A DNA stretch of 33,488 nucleotides from Ferrimicrobium sp. (GCF_027319265.1 NZ_DAHVNP010000056.1:1-33488), one strand, 5' to 3'. Shown: positions 9,074 through 17,890, counted from the first letter of the stretch. Numbers and translations are program-made. The notes: generated from the letters alone by a model not told the origin.

Positions 9074-9519
9074 ACGCTGACGCCTCGTTCGGTCGCAGAG
9101 GTGCTGTCCGACTCGACAAGGACTGACGCAACGGATCCTGCAAGGGTTGCACGAGCGTCCTTTCCTATTGGCAATTGACACTCGCCAAGGGCTCTCGGTC
9201 ACCTTCCAAAACCCCCGTCAGTGCTGCTGTGGCCGAAGTTCCTGTGGGTGCGCTAGTGGCTCCAGTGCTCGGAGGCTTGTGGGTTGGGGCAACAGTTGCT
9301 TGAGCGAGAGTGAGACCGACTCTGATTCTGTCATGATGAGCCGGATTTAGACATCGAGTACACCGTGTCCTTATGCTGAACCAGAGCCGATCTCAAGAAG
9401 CACGACAAATGCGGTCGAAGCGCTCTGAGCGCAGAACCAACAACTCCCATGGCTCCAGCGGATGATGAACGTTTTGGGAGATCTCCAAGGTACCGTGTAG
9501 TCGAAGAAGGAGCCACGAA
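9074..9519. other. Gene-free spacer
   Basis: No supported gene. One frame ending at the TGA at 9300-9302 reads as a protein-like hydrophobic tail (AEVPVGALVAPVLGGLWVGA) without a plausible start. It could be a decayed fragment, but this is not strong enough to call a pseudogene. Confidence 0.3.
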
Positions 9520-10002
9520 GTGTTCACGAGTCGTCACCACACCCTGCTGTATCATGCTCTCCTGCTAGTACATATCCTCGGCGCGATGACCTTCTTTGCT
9601 GGGGTCGTGCTCGCGGGCCTGGTGTTGGTAAGAGCGCGTCACGCCGCGATGGCATCGGAGGTCGCAAGCATTCTCTCCCTCGCGCGTATCGGCGTGTTGT
9701 TGGTCGCGATCGGTGCGCTGGTGGCTGGTGCATTTGGCTTGCTCCTCGTTTGGGTCGGTCACTATGGCTTTGGGTCTGGGTGGGTGGTCGCCGCCATCGT
9801 GACCTATGTCGGCGTTGTTGTCTTGGGGGGTTTGGGGGGCGCGATACCAAAGCGAGCAAGATTGCTAGCGACTGAACTGGGCCCGGTAGAGGTATCGCAA
9901 CAGCTGCGAGATCTGCTGTGGGATACTCGGAGCCGTCTCTATAACGATGTTGCCTTTGTGCTGATGCTGGTATTGATCTACCTCATGGTATTCAAGCCCT
10001 GA
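9520..10002 (+). CDS. DUF2269-like integral membrane protein
   Basis: This 160-residue protein has four membrane helices (about 10-33, 48-72, 84-106 and 138-157). Histidines sit near the first (HHTLLYHALLLVHILGAM) and third helices. The pattern resembles DUF2269 membrane proteins, whose function is unknown; the early His in 'LLVHILGA' is characteristic. The GTG start is well supported by AGAAGGAG seven bases upstream (9505-9512). It stands alone between two spacers. Confidence 0.68.
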   Translation: MFTSRHHTLLYHALLLVHILGAMTFFAGVVLAGLVLVRARHAAMASEVASILSLARIGVLLVAIGALVAGAFGLLLVWVGHYGFGSGWVVAAIVTYVGVVVLGGLGGAIPKRARLLATELGPVEVSQQLRDLLWDTRSRLYNDVAFVLMLVLIYLMVFKP

Positions 10003-10159
10003 TATCGAGACCAGCTCCCGTGAGGTTGGAGGGGATGGCGGCCCCGGGTGGCGATATTGCGAGGGTTGCTCGCGTCGCTGATGATGGGAATACGCGGGAG
10101 ACGCTTGTCGCCAGTAGGGTTTTAGTGAGGTTGTGTGTGCAAACGAAGAGGAGATTGTG

Positions 10160-11158
10160 GTGAGTGACGAGACGATTCGACTAGGTGCGACAGGGTTGAA
10201 GGTCTCCAGGCTGTGCCTTGGGACGATGACGTTTGGCCTGCAAAGTGACGAGGAGGAGGCCATCAAGATTTTGGATCGAGCCTTCGAAGGTGGTATCTAT
10301 TTCATTGATACTGCGGATGTCTACCCGCTCGGTGGCGGGGTGCGTTTGGCGGGAACCACAGAAGAGATCGTCGGACGTTGGCTCAAAGGGAAGCGCGATA
10401 AGGTGATCCTGGCGACAAAGTGTTTTGGAGCAATGGCGAAGGAGCCTTTCCATCAGGGCAACTCGCGCAAGCACATCTTTGATGCGGTGGATGCATCGTT
10501 AAAGCGACTCGGCACTGATTACCTCGATCTCTACCAGTTGCATCGCTACGATCCAGAGACTCCTATCGAAGAGTCGTTAGGGGCCTTAGATGACCTGGTG
10601 CGTCTTGGTAAAGTTCGCTATGTAGGGTGTTCAAACTTCCCTGCATTTCGGTTGGCGAAGGCAAATGCAGTGGCCGACGGGAGGGGTCTCGCGAGATTCT
10701 CTTCGGTCCAACCCCGCTACAACTTGTTGTACCGCATCATCGAACGAGATCTTGTGGAGCTAGCGGTCGAGGAGGGAATTGGTGTCATCCCCTACAATCC
10801 GATCGCCGGTGGGCTGCTCTCCGGGAAGCACCGCTCTATCGACACGCCGACCGAGGGGACACGCTTTAACTCGACACCGGCGAGCGAACTCTACCGAGAG
10901 CGATACTGGCACGAGGAGATGTTCGCCACGGTAGCAAAGCTCCAGGCCATAGCGGCCCGCGAAGACGTTAGCCTCGTGACACTTTCCGTTGCCTGGGTTA
11001 TGCGCCAGAAGGGGATCACATCACCGATCATCGGCGCCTCGAAGGTCGAGCAACTCACTGATTCCATGGCGGCATTGGAGTATCAGCTCTCGGATGCAGT
11101 AGACGTAGAGTTGAAGGCACTCACTGACCAATACCTGGCTGGACCCTCACTGGTCTGA
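10160..11158 (+). CDS. Aldo/keto reductase
   Basis: This 332-residue NADPH-dependent oxidoreductase folds as a (beta/alpha)8 barrel. The complete catalytic tetrad is visible: Asp50 and Tyr55 (FIDTADVY), Lys87 (ILATK) and His128 (LYQLH). The VGCSNF motif and the C-terminal cofactor segment TSPIIGASKVEQL are also present. It resembles the YajO/general-stress AKR group acting on sugar aldehydes or small carbonyls; the real substrate is unknown. GTG 10160 is chosen because GAAGAGGAG lies six bases upstream; a GTG at 10133 would add nine residues. It appears monocistronic. Confidence 0.9.
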   Translation: MSDETIRLGATGLKVSRLCLGTMTFGLQSDEEEAIKILDRAFEGGIYFIDTADVYPLGGGVRLAGTTEEIVGRWLKGKRDKVILATKCFGAMAKEPFHQGNSRKHIFDAVDASLKRLGTDYLDLYQLHRYDPETPIEESLGALDDLVRLGKVRYVGCSNFPAFRLAKANAVADGRGLARFSSVQPRYNLLYRIIERDLVELAVEEGIGVIPYNPIAGGLLSGKHRSIDTPTEGTRFNSTPASELYRERYWHEEMFATVAKLQAIAAREDVSLVTLSVAWVMRQKGITSPIIGASKVEQLTDSMAALEYQLSDAVDVELKALTDQYLAGPSLV

Positions 11159-11178
11159 GATCGGGTTGGATCAAAGTT

Positions 11179-11207
11179 TTAGCGGTGAGGTCAGGCTGGA
11201 CTAGAAT
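11179..11207 (+). promoter_or_regulatory. Possible promoter for the small membrane protein gene
   Basis: A TAGAAT -10 candidate (11202-11207) is preceded 17 bases upstream by a weak -35 (TTAGCG, 11179-11184). It lies 27 bases before the ATG at 11235. The -10 is good and the -35 is poor. Confidence 0.35.
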
Positions 11208-11234
11208 GCCCTCAAGCGCGGTGCGGAGGTAACC

Positions 11235-11660
11235 ATGGGTGAAATAGGTAAGGTCGTAGGACTCGTGTTGGTTCTGGCGGCGATAGCAGGCCTGGTGGTG
11301 AGCTTTGTGGTGTGGCGCAAGCGACGGCAGCCGACCGGTCTGATGATCCTTCGATCTGCGTTGCCAGATCGAGAGCGCCAACGGGTGGCCTATGCGCATC
11401 TTCGAGCGGGCACCCTCCCCGACGATCCAGAGCTCGCCGAGGTCGTCAGAGAGGTCGCCCAAGCGACGGTAAGTCAATGGGATCCGACATTGATCTATGG
11501 GACCGTCCTTGTACTGCTCGCGGGCGAGTACCTGATGAAGCCAGATAGTATCTTGATCCTCTTTGGTTTAGGCTATTTGCTCCTCGTAGCGTGGGGTGTG
11601 CGCTCACGTCGTCAGATGCGAGATCGGGCGCGACTGATCTTGGCCAACACCGGGCAGTGA
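11235..11660 (+). CDS. Small membrane protein, unknown
   Basis: This 141-residue protein has one N-terminal helix (about 6-28) and a soluble, helix-rich middle (about 35-85). Two closely spaced C-terminal helices (about 88-118) are followed by a basic tail. The ATG has a good GGAGG site seven bases upstream (11226-11230). No family was recognised. Confidence 0.6.
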   Translation: MGEIGKVVGLVLVLAAIAGLVVSFVVWRKRRQPTGLMILRSALPDRERQRVAYAHLRAGTLPDDPELAEVVREVAQATVSQWDPTLIYGTVLVLLAGEYLMKPDSILILFGLGYLLLVAWGVRSRRQMRDRARLILANTGQ

Positions 11661-12070
11661 TCGTCGCGTACGGATACTGCCGCCTGAATTGATGCGTTCT
11701 CGGCCAACGGGATGGCCAGGTACTGATCCCTCCGTGTCGGTCCTTTGCTTCTTCTCTTCCTGCACCGTTCCGTAGTACCCTGCAAGTCGCGTACGCGAGT
11801 CACAGGCGATGAGCAGTGTTTGACGTGCTGATCCACTGTGAGCTCAGTCGCGCACGGTTCCAGATGCGAGCAGATACACACGGATTGCAAGCGCGCTGTG
11901 GCGTGTGGTCGAATTCTCGCAGGGTTCGCACGCCTCACGAGTGGCGTGGAGATCGTCGCCTGTGATGAAGTCAGTGCGCCAACCGAGGAGTTGTTAGCGA
12001 AGGATCATCGATGAACCTCGTCTAGCTAAACTGAAGGTACGGCGGTCCGGACGCCAAACCCATAAGGGTA
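11661..12070. other. Gene-free spacer
   Basis: No supported gene or RNA. A short GTCGCGTACGCGAGTC-type inverted repeat lies near 11787-11802, and a GC-rich near-palindrome lies near 12041-12055. Neither can be assigned. Confidence 0.3.
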
Positions 12071-12122
12071 GCGCAATAGAGCAATAGAAGCATCGAGCAA
12101 TAGAAGCATCGAGCAATAGAAG
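12071..12122 (+). repeat. 16-bp tandem repeat upstream of the hydroxylase gene
   Basis: The unit GAGCAATAGAAGCATC occurs perfectly at 12079-12094 and 12095-12110, with a 12-base partial copy at 12111-12122. A degenerate GCGCAATA partial precedes them (12071-12078). The array ends about 40 bases before the start codon, in the likely 5' untranslated region or promoter, so copy-number change could alter expression. Confidence 0.85.
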
Positions 12123-12162
12123 AAGAGAACTGCAGGGAAAGACAAGAAGAGAGGAGCAGAGC

Positions 12163-12978
12163 ATGACCAAGACATGGCAGGTGGCCCTGGATGAGGCGCG
12201 TGACAATCTTCGATCGGCGATGATGGATCTACGCGGGGTGCGTGAGGATCTTCGCGAGGCAGCACTCAACGGTGGCGAGGCTGCCATCTTTGGACTTGAG
12301 GGATGGTTACTGCAATCATCCATCGTCCCCACGACCCCCTTCTTGGATCCAGAGATTTTTCCCTGGACGAAGACTCTGGAGGATGGGTGGAAAGAGATAC
12401 GTGAAGAGCTCGATACGATGTTAGACCACAGGGAAGACCTGCCCAACTTTCAGGAGATTTCTCGCGATGTCGCTTCGATCTCTGATGATGATCAATGGAA
12501 GACTGTCTTCTTCATGGGGTACGGTTATCGGTCGCAGGCAAATTGGGAGCGTTGCCCAAAGACGGCAGCGCTCCTCGAACAAGTCCCTGGCCTGACGACC
12601 GCTTTTTACTCGATACTGAGTCCTGGCAAGCACCTCCCCCCTCATCGTGGGCCCTATCGAGGTGTGTTGCGTTACCATCTTGGGCTGAGAATCCCAGAGC
12701 CAGCGGAGCTCTGTGGTATCGAAGTTGGCGGTGAGACTCGCCACTGGGAAGAGGGGAAGAGTCTACTTTTTGATGATGGCTATCAGCATAGCGCCTGGAA
12801 CGATGCAACGGAGCTGCGAGCAGTGCTTTTTCTCGATGTCGTCCGGCCCATGTCTGGAGCTGCCAAGGTGGTAAACGATGCGTTGTTAAAGGTGATCGCC
12901 TTGTCACCGTTTCTTCGCGACGCAAAGAAGCGACATGAGGCATGGGAGCGGCGTTTCGAGGGAAGTATCCGGCAATAG
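12163..12978 (+). CDS. Aspartyl/asparaginyl beta-hydroxylase family dioxygenase
   Basis: This 271-residue protein is of the AspH/LpxO-type, Fe(II)/2-oxoglutarate-dependent hydroxylase family. The iron-binding histidines appear as His161 (in LPPHRGPYRGVLRYHLGL) and His209 (in DDGYQHSAWN), 48 residues apart as expected. The family uses two His and no Asp, and Arg residues in the first motif and in LRAVLFLDVVRP would bind 2-oxoglutarate. The N-terminal third is helical and of unknown role. The start has GAGGAG seven bases upstream. The gene stands alone after a tandem-repeat leader. The substrate may be a lipid acyl chain or a peptide side chain. Confidence 0.82.
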   Translation: MTKTWQVALDEARDNLRSAMMDLRGVREDLREAALNGGEAAIFGLEGWLLQSSIVPTTPFLDPEIFPWTKTLEDGWKEIREELDTMLDHREDLPNFQEISRDVASISDDDQWKTVFFMGYGYRSQANWERCPKTAALLEQVPGLTTAFYSILSPGKHLPPHRGPYRGVLRYHLGLRIPEPAELCGIEVGGETRHWEEGKSLLFDDGYQHSAWNDATELRAVLFLDVVRPMSGAAKVVNDALLKVIALSPFLRDAKKRHEAWERRFEGSIRQ

Positions 12979-13027
12979 CATCGGTCGCAAGTCACGCTAG
13001 GTTCGTGGTCGCTCGATGCACCGAGTC

Positions 13028-13056
13028 TTGACAGGGCGGAGCGCTCGGCCTAGGAT
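13028..13056 (+). promoter_or_regulatory. Sigma-70-like promoter of the glpABCP operon
   Basis: A perfect -35 (TTGACA, 13028-13033), a 17-base spacer and a TAGGAT -10 (13051-13056) give the strongest promoter match in the window. Transcription would start near 13063. A GCAGTC/GACTGC inverted repeat (13062-13079) sits on the start point and could be a 5' stem-loop or an operator. About 120 bases of leader follow before glpA. Confidence 0.8.
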
Positions 13057-13103
13057 GGCAGGCAGTCGTTGTTGACTGCTAGACGTGGCGTTTGATGAAT
13101 GAG

Positions 13104-13140
13104 AGCCCGACAGCACGTGCTGTCGGGCTTGTCGTTTTTT
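13104..13140 (+). terminator. Leader terminator (attenuator) before glpA
   Basis: A perfect 26-base palindrome (13104-13129) is followed by a run of six T (13135-13140). It lies downstream of the promoter and 45 bases before the glpA start, so it would end transcription early unless read through. A GlpP antiterminator is encoded in the same operon. The motif TGAGAGCCC (13100-13108) sits in the same register relative to the stem as TGAGAACCC in the glpF leader. Confidence 0.82.
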
Positions 13141-13184
13141 GGGCACGGTGTTGCTGGGCATTGCGGAGGTTGGAGGGAACGGAC

Positions 13185-14648
13185 ATGAGGGTAGTCGTCA
13201 TCGGAGCGGGGGCAACGGGGCTCGGTGTTGCATGGGATCTCACCCTGCGTGGGATTGAGGTGATTGTCCTGGAGGCACAGGAGGTTGGTGCTGGGACCTC
13301 CGGGCGTTTCCATGGCCTCCTTCACAGCGGAGGCCGCTATCTGGTCACCGACCCATCGGCAGCCAAGGAGTGCTATCAGGAGAATATGTTGTTGCGTGAC
13401 ATCGCCAGCGAGGCCGTCGTTGTGACCGGAGGGTACTTTGTCAAAAAGTACGGCGATGACGATGTTTTCGAGAGTGATTGGCTGAATCAGGCTGAGAAGT
13501 TAGGCGTACCGGTGCATCCAGTGTCAGTTGGTGACCTGCGGAGGGAGATGGAGATGCTGACCGAGCAGATTGAGCGGTCCTACTGGGTCCCTGATGGTGT
13601 GCTCGAGGGATTCAAGATGCTCGCGATGTTGGTGCAAGCGATCCAGTCGCGCGGGTCGCAGCTCTTGGAGCACACGAAGGCGACCGGGTTACGCCTTGAG
13701 GGTGATCGTGTAAGTGGTGTCGAGGTGGAAGAGCGCTCAGGAGGCACTCGGGTCATCGATTGCGATGCGGTCGTCAACACCGCCGGTCCGTGGGCGGGTT
13801 TGGTGGCTCGTGATTGGGGACTCGATATCAAAGTCCAGCCGTCGTATGGATTGATGTTGATTTTTGCGAACCGACGGCTCGATAAGGTCGTCAATCGGCT
13901 GAAATCCCCTAGTGATGGTGACATCTTCGTCCCCCACCAGGAGGTGGTGATTCTTGGCACTACGGATGTTGCCCAGCCGTCCCCCGAGGCTCCCCTGCCA
14001 CGACGAAGTGAGGCTGTCAGGCTGATGGAACTTGGAACTGAGCTCATACCAGATCTCGGCTCCTGGAGAGTGTTGCGTGGTTTCAACGGGGTGAGGCCGC
14101 TGTATGAACCCTCGGGGATTACCGGAGACTCGCGGACGGTGTCACGGGATTTTGCGGTACTCGATCATAGCGAACAAGATGGCCTGCTTGGAGCCTTCTC
14201 TGTACTAGGTGGCAAGTGGACCACTTTTCGCTTGATGGGGGAGACGCTTGGGAACCAACTCGCTAAGACCCTCAATGTCGACTCCCCAGGTCGGAGTCGC
14301 GAGATAGCGATCGATGCCAGGGCCACACGGCCTGTGACGGGTGCCGTTGGTGATCGCGGTGCTCTGCTGTGCGAATGCGAACAGGTCTACGAGGCAGATA
14401 TTGAACAGACAGCGAGTTCAGCCATGCAGCGACGCTTTGGTACTTGGTTCTCTATGGGGCCATGTCAGGGCACGTTCTGTGCACATCGGGTCTTGGGAAG
14501 AGGATCGGAGGAGAGCTTTACTCAGGAGCTCACCACGCTGCGCCGCGAGCGCGAGCACGGTCTTGTGGCCGTTGGTTGGGGAGCAAACGCACGGTTGATA
14601 GCACTGGAGCAGTCGATTGCGGCCCAATCTCTCGGGGAGGAGCTATGA
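13185..14648 (+). CDS. glpA: Glycerol-3-phosphate dehydrogenase subunit A (quinone-linked)
   Basis: This 487-residue flavoprotein oxidises sn-glycerol-3-phosphate to dihydroxyacetone phosphate. It has an N-terminal FAD fold (VVVIGAGATGLGVAWDL) and the substrate-site segment GTSGRFHGLLHSGGRYLVTD. A C-terminal BFD-like domain holds four cysteines (396, 398, 427, 432) that should bind [2Fe-2S], as in the anaerobic GlpA rather than GlpD. ATG 13185 has GGAGGG seven bases upstream; a longer frame starting at 13092 would run through the leader hairpin and is rejected. The end overlaps glpB by four bases. Electrons would pass via GlpB and GlpC to menaquinone. Confidence 0.94.
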   Translation: MRVVVIGAGATGLGVAWDLTLRGIEVIVLEAQEVGAGTSGRFHGLLHSGGRYLVTDPSAAKECYQENMLLRDIASEAVVVTGGYFVKKYGDDDVFESDWLNQAEKLGVPVHPVSVGDLRREMEMLTEQIERSYWVPDGVLEGFKMLAMLVQAIQSRGSQLLEHTKATGLRLEGDRVSGVEVEERSGGTRVIDCDAVVNTAGPWAGLVARDWGLDIKVQPSYGLMLIFANRRLDKVVNRLKSPSDGDIFVPHQEVVILGTTDVAQPSPEAPLPRRSEAVRLMELGTELIPDLGSWRVLRGFNGVRPLYEPSGITGDSRTVSRDFAVLDHSEQDGLLGAFSVLGGKWTTFRLMGETLGNQLAKTLNVDSPGRSREIAIDARATRPVTGAVGDRGALLCECEQVYEADIEQTASSAMQRRFGTWFSMGPCQGTFCAHRVLGRGSEESFTQELTTLRREREHGLVAVGWGANARLIALEQSIAAQSLGEEL

Positions 14649-15775
14649 GCACCCCCAAGACCGCTCTTGTCGTAGGTCGGGGTCCGGCTGGACTGCTGAG
14701 TGCCAGTTACCTTGTTCAGCGGGGGTATCAGGTAAGCGTTCTTGCCGAGGCGGACGGTTCTCTAGCGATGTGGCCGGGCGATTTTAGCTTTGGCAGAGAT
14801 GCCGAGGCTTTTCGAAGTTTCCCAATTGAACGGTCGTTGACCGAGTGGTTGCAGTCCTTTGATGAACTCGTGACACTCTATCAATCCTTTGGAGTCACGC
14901 TTCGATTGCCCCAACGCGAAGCGATTGCGCATACCATCACGGCCACTGGCAACCTCCGCCCAACCTTTGCTACGCCAGATTGGCAGTACGCGTCAACAGA
15001 GCCAGAGCCGCTGGTCGTTGTGGGGTTCGATGGTCTCGCGGACTCGATCGTCGAAGCGCAAGTAGCTACCTACCGGCGACAGAGTGGCCAGGAGGCCTTT
15101 GGCGTGCGCCTGTCTCGACCCCCGGGTTGGGATGCGAGTTGGGGGGCTCTCCGATTCGCCGTGTACCTCGATAGTGATGTGGGTACCGACTGGTTGGTGA
15201 AGAGTTCGCAGACGGCGCTCGAGAGTGCGCCGCCAGACATTCCGGTAGTGCTTCCCCAAATCATCGGCTTGGAGCGCACGACCAACCTGTTAGCTCGGCT
15301 GTCGGACGTATGTGGCCGTAGCGTGGGCGAGTTTCCGCTGTTATCGCCGAGCGTTGGCGGTATCAGGATCAAGGAACGCTGGGAGCGTCAGCTGCGACGT
15401 CAAGGAGTCCGGTTCGTGAGCGGTAGAGTTCAAGAGATTTTGCCCACACCGCGAGCCGTCATGGCCGACGGGAGATGTTTTGCGGCGGACCTTCTCTTGC
15501 TTGCCCATGGTGGGGTGCTTGGTGGTGGCATGCGTGTTGCCATCGATGGCGTGATCGTTGACGAGCTGGTCAATAGGGAGATAGGTAGAATGGACCGACT
15601 CGAGGCGCTAAATGAACTCGGTCACCAGAATGCCGATTGTCTCGGAGGCGGGCGAGTACTTGCCGTCGGGAGAGCAATCGGTGGATGGAATCCCAACCGC
15701 GATCATAACGGTGGGGCGATGCTGCTTGCGACGGTGCATGCGGCACTTGAGCTCAGTGAGGAGATTGATCAGTGA
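14645..15775 (+). CDS. glpB: Glycerol-3-phosphate dehydrogenase subunit B
   Basis: This 376-residue flavoprotein is the second subunit of the GlpABC complex. The N-terminal dinucleotide fold reads ALVVGRGPAGLLSASYLVQRG, with the GxGxxG glycines intact. The C-terminal part has GGRVLAVGRAIGGWNPNRDHNG, matching the FAD-binding end of GlpB. It begins on the ATGA overlap with glpA and ends on a GTGA overlap with glpC, so the three subunits are coupled. GlpB sequences diverge widely. The assignment rests on the fold, the length and the strict A-B-C order. Confidence 0.88.
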   Translation: MSTPKTALVVGRGPAGLLSASYLVQRGYQVSVLAEADGSLAMWPGDFSFGRDAEAFRSFPIERSLTEWLQSFDELVTLYQSFGVTLRLPQREAIAHTITATGNLRPTFATPDWQYASTEPEPLVVVGFDGLADSIVEAQVATYRRQSGQEAFGVRLSRPPGWDASWGALRFAVYLDSDVGTDWLVKSSQTALESAPPDIPVVLPQIIGLERTTNLLARLSDVCGRSVGEFPLLSPSVGGIRIKERWERQLRRQGVRFVSGRVQEILPTPRAVMADGRCFAADLLLLAHGGVLGGGMRVAIDGVIVDELVNREIGRMDRLEALNELGHQNADCLGGGRVLAVGRAIGGWNPNRDHNGGAMLLATVHAALELSEEIDQ

Positions 15776-16947
15776 AGAGATTCGAATACGAGGATGCCTG
15801 CATCAAGTGCTCCCTCTGTGTCACCGCCTGTCCGGTCTATCGGGTCGATCCACAGTTCCCTGGTCCAAAGGCACTTGGCCCTGACTGGTATCGACGCCAT
15901 CAGGCCGGAGAGGTCACGGCTATGGAGCACGTGAGCGACTGCACCTTCTGCCAGCTCTGCGAAAACGCTTGTCCCGTGGATGTGCCAATCGCCCATCTCA
16001 TCGCAGAGCATAAACACTTCGCATCCGAATCGCCGCGGCTTGCGCTACGCGACTATCTCTTAACCCATCCCCAGTGGTTGGCGATGGCTCCGTCCCTCGT
16101 CAAGGTCCCAAAACAACTCGGCATACCGCTTGGCATCAGTGCATCGACGCAGTGGCCAGTCCCCTCACCCATCCAGCGCGCCAATCGCCATCGGTATCGG
16201 CTCCGCCGACAACAGGCTTCACCCATGCCCCAGGTCGGGATCTTCGTGGATTGCTTTACCCGAGGGTTTGACTCAGAGACGTTCGCCGCCGCCAGTGCCG
16301 TCCTTAGAGAACTCGGCTATGCGACGGTGGCGCTGCCTGTTACGAGCCATTGCTGTGGCGCGGCCGCCTATGCATCGGGTCTGCTCAGAGAGGCTGAGCG
16401 CAGCGCCCGTCGGACGTATCGCGCAATCCGGAGGGTGTCCGCAGGGCTCGAAGCTGTGGTGACCTTAAATGCGACCTGTGACGATACGCTGCGCGTGGAG
16501 TGGCCACGGTATTTTGGATTGGAGCTTGTCACGCCCATCGTACCTTTTGTGGATTTTGTGCTCGACAAGGCGAGTCCTGGCTTTTTTGAGCAGTTGCGGC
16601 GAGGATCTGGCGACGAAGTGGTCTACACACACGCAACCTGTCGGTCAAAGGTTGCCCGTGGCGAGGGGTCGCTCTTTGCTCTTATGGAGCGCGCCAGCGA
16701 CCGCGCGCCAGAGATCCTCGCGATCAGCTGTTGTGGTGCCGCTGGTTCGTACGCCTTCAAGGCTGAACACACGAAGGTGGCAAGAGCTCTGGGCGGACAT
16801 GCGACAGAGGTGATGGGTGCACCGGGTGTCATCCTTACCGATAGTGGCACCTGTGCGATCCATCTCCAGGAGCTCACAGGGTCCGAGACTCTCCATCCAG
16901 CGCGTTGGCTGCAGGCTCAGCTTCAGCGCCAGGCGGTGAAGCAGTGA
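15772..16947 (+). CDS. glpC: Glycerol-3-phosphate dehydrogenase subunit C (iron-sulfur)
   Basis: This 391-residue protein is the membrane-associated electron-transfer subunit that passes electrons from GlpAB to the quinone pool. Two [4Fe-4S] ferredoxin motifs are complete: Cys10/13/16/20 and Cys57/60/63/67, both ending in CPV. Two CCG domains follow (HCCGAAAYASG near 195, and SCCGAAGSYAFKAEH near 322), as in heterodisulfide-reductase-type proteins. Length matches E. coli GlpC. The GTG start overlaps the glpB stop, and the TGA overlaps the glpP start. Confidence 0.93.
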   Translation: MKRFEYEDACIKCSLCVTACPVYRVDPQFPGPKALGPDWYRRHQAGEVTAMEHVSDCTFCQLCENACPVDVPIAHLIAEHKHFASESPRLALRDYLLTHPQWLAMAPSLVKVPKQLGIPLGISASTQWPVPSPIQRANRHRYRLRRQQASPMPQVGIFVDCFTRGFDSETFAAASAVLRELGYATVALPVTSHCCGAAAYASGLLREAERSARRTYRAIRRVSAGLEAVVTLNATCDDTLRVEWPRYFGLELVTPIVPFVDFVLDKASPGFFEQLRRGSGDEVVYTHATCRSKVARGEGSLFALMERASDRAPEILAISCCGAAGSYAFKAEHTKVARALGGHATEVMGAPGVILTDSGTCAIHLQELTGSETLHPARWLQAQLQRQAVKQ

Positions 16948-17534
16948 TACCGGGCAGTGGGTCGATACAAGCGGAGGAGATCCCCAAGGTGATCTTCGCG
17001 GCGCGAGAACCAGCGGACGTCCTGGTCATGTTGGCTGATGTGGAACCGAGTTGGGTCTTCTTGCTTGGCGGGAGTGCCGGCGAGGTGCTGGGCGCCTCGA
17101 AGTTACTGAGTGACCGCGGTTTTTCGGTCTATATCCACATTGACATGCTGCACGGGATCACCAACGACAGTGAAGGCATACGTCTACTAGCGAGCTTCGG
17201 TCGTCCAACCGGCATCATCACCACCCATCCGTCAACGGTGAACGCGGCGAAGAAGGTGGGACTGTTGACGATCGAGCGGATCTTTCTTCTCGATAGCTCC
17301 TCCGTTGAATCGGGACTGCGTAACGTCGTCAGGACCAAACCGGATGCGGTCGAGGTGCTGCCTGGTGTGCTGCCAGAGCAGATCACCAAGGTGGCCGATA
17401 GTATCGATGTCCCTCTCATCGCAGGTGGTCTGATCACCCATATCGATCAAGTGAAGGCGGCGCTGAAGGCTGGCGCCCTTGGTGTGTCGACAAGTTCTGG
17501 GCTGTTGTTGAGCCAAGTCCAGGAGCTAAGTTAG
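16944..17534 (+). CDS. glpP: Glycerol-3-phosphate-responsive antiterminator GlpP
   Basis: This protein of about 196 residues is close in length to Bacillus GlpP. Family landmarks are YIHIDMLHGITND, a GIITTHPSTVNAAKK segment, IERIFLLDSSSVESG, AVEVLPGVLPEQI, IAGGLIT and the C-terminal ALKAGALGVSTSS. It is a TIM-barrel fold that binds glycerol-3-phosphate and, in Bacillus, lets polymerase pass a leader terminator before glpD. GTG 16944 is chosen because it gives a GTGA overlap with glpC, like the other junctions; an earlier start at 16905 would add 13 Ala/Gly-rich residues inside glpC. Terminators before glpA and glpF are its likely targets. Confidence 0.9.
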   Translation: MIPGSGSIQAEEIPKVIFAAREPADVLVMLADVEPSWVFLLGGSAGEVLGASKLLSDRGFSVYIHIDMLHGITNDSEGIRLLASFGRPTGIITTHPSTVNAAKKVGLLTIERIFLLDSSSVESGLRNVVRTKPDAVEVLPGVLPEQITKVADSIDVPLIAGGLITHIDQVKAALKAGALGVSTSSGLLLSQVQELS

Positions 17535-17556
17535 ACCGGAGCTAAGTTAGACCGGA
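17522..17556 (+). repeat. 16-bp tandem duplication at the glpP stop
   Basis: The unit GGAGCTAAGTTAGACC is present twice in tandem (17522-17537 and 17538-17553), with three more matching bases after it. The first copy contains the last codons and the TAG stop of glpP. The second copy is non-coding. Confidence 0.9.
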
Positions 17557-17620
17557 ACCATGTTTGGCGGGGTGAATTGGCTGGCGGGGTGGATTGAGTC
17601 AATCTGTGGAAGGAAGAACA

Positions 17621-17890
17621 ATGGCAGCAAGAACTTTTCGTGTGATCGATCCATCGGGGCTCCATGCGCGTCCCGCTGCGCAGCTGGTGAAGGCGATGCA
17701 TGCTGCCGGAGCGCAAGGGACGTTAAGCAAAGGCGACCGGGTCGCTGATGTGGGCAGCATCCTCGAAATTCTCGGACTCGGTATCGACAACGGCGATGTG
17801 ATCGTCCTTGATGTGAACCAGGAGGCGGAGTCGGTCTTTGCGAGTCTTGAACACCTTCTAGAACCATTGACCGATGATACTCCTCGTTAG
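17621..17890 (+). CDS. HPr-family phosphocarrier protein
   Basis: This 89-residue HPr protein accepts phosphate from Enzyme I and passes it to an EIIA domain. The active-site histidine is at position 15 (PSGLHARPAAQ) and a serine is at position 46 (DVGSILEILGLGI). Both match the classic HPr numbering. ATG 17621 has GGAAGGA six bases upstream; an earlier in-frame start at 17594 lacks support. It lies 86 bases after glpP in the first glycerol operon. The local DhaM and Enzyme I lack an HPr domain, so this protein most likely completes the dihydroxyacetone phosphorelay. Confidence 0.9.
   Translation: MAARTFRVIDPSGLHARPAAQLVKAMHAAGAQGTLSKGDRVADVGSILEILGLGIDNGDVIVLDVNQEAESVFASLEHLLEPLTDDTPR

Noticed and set aside
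9147-9350. Small plus-strand frame between the sigma operon and the DUF2269-like gene
   Set aside because: Cys/Ser-rich composition unlike a protein, no ribosome site, and no recognisable domain.
13092-13184. Longer N-terminus for GlpA
   Set aside because: It would translate through the leader terminator hairpin. ATG 13185 has a strong ribosome site and begins the FAD fold directly.
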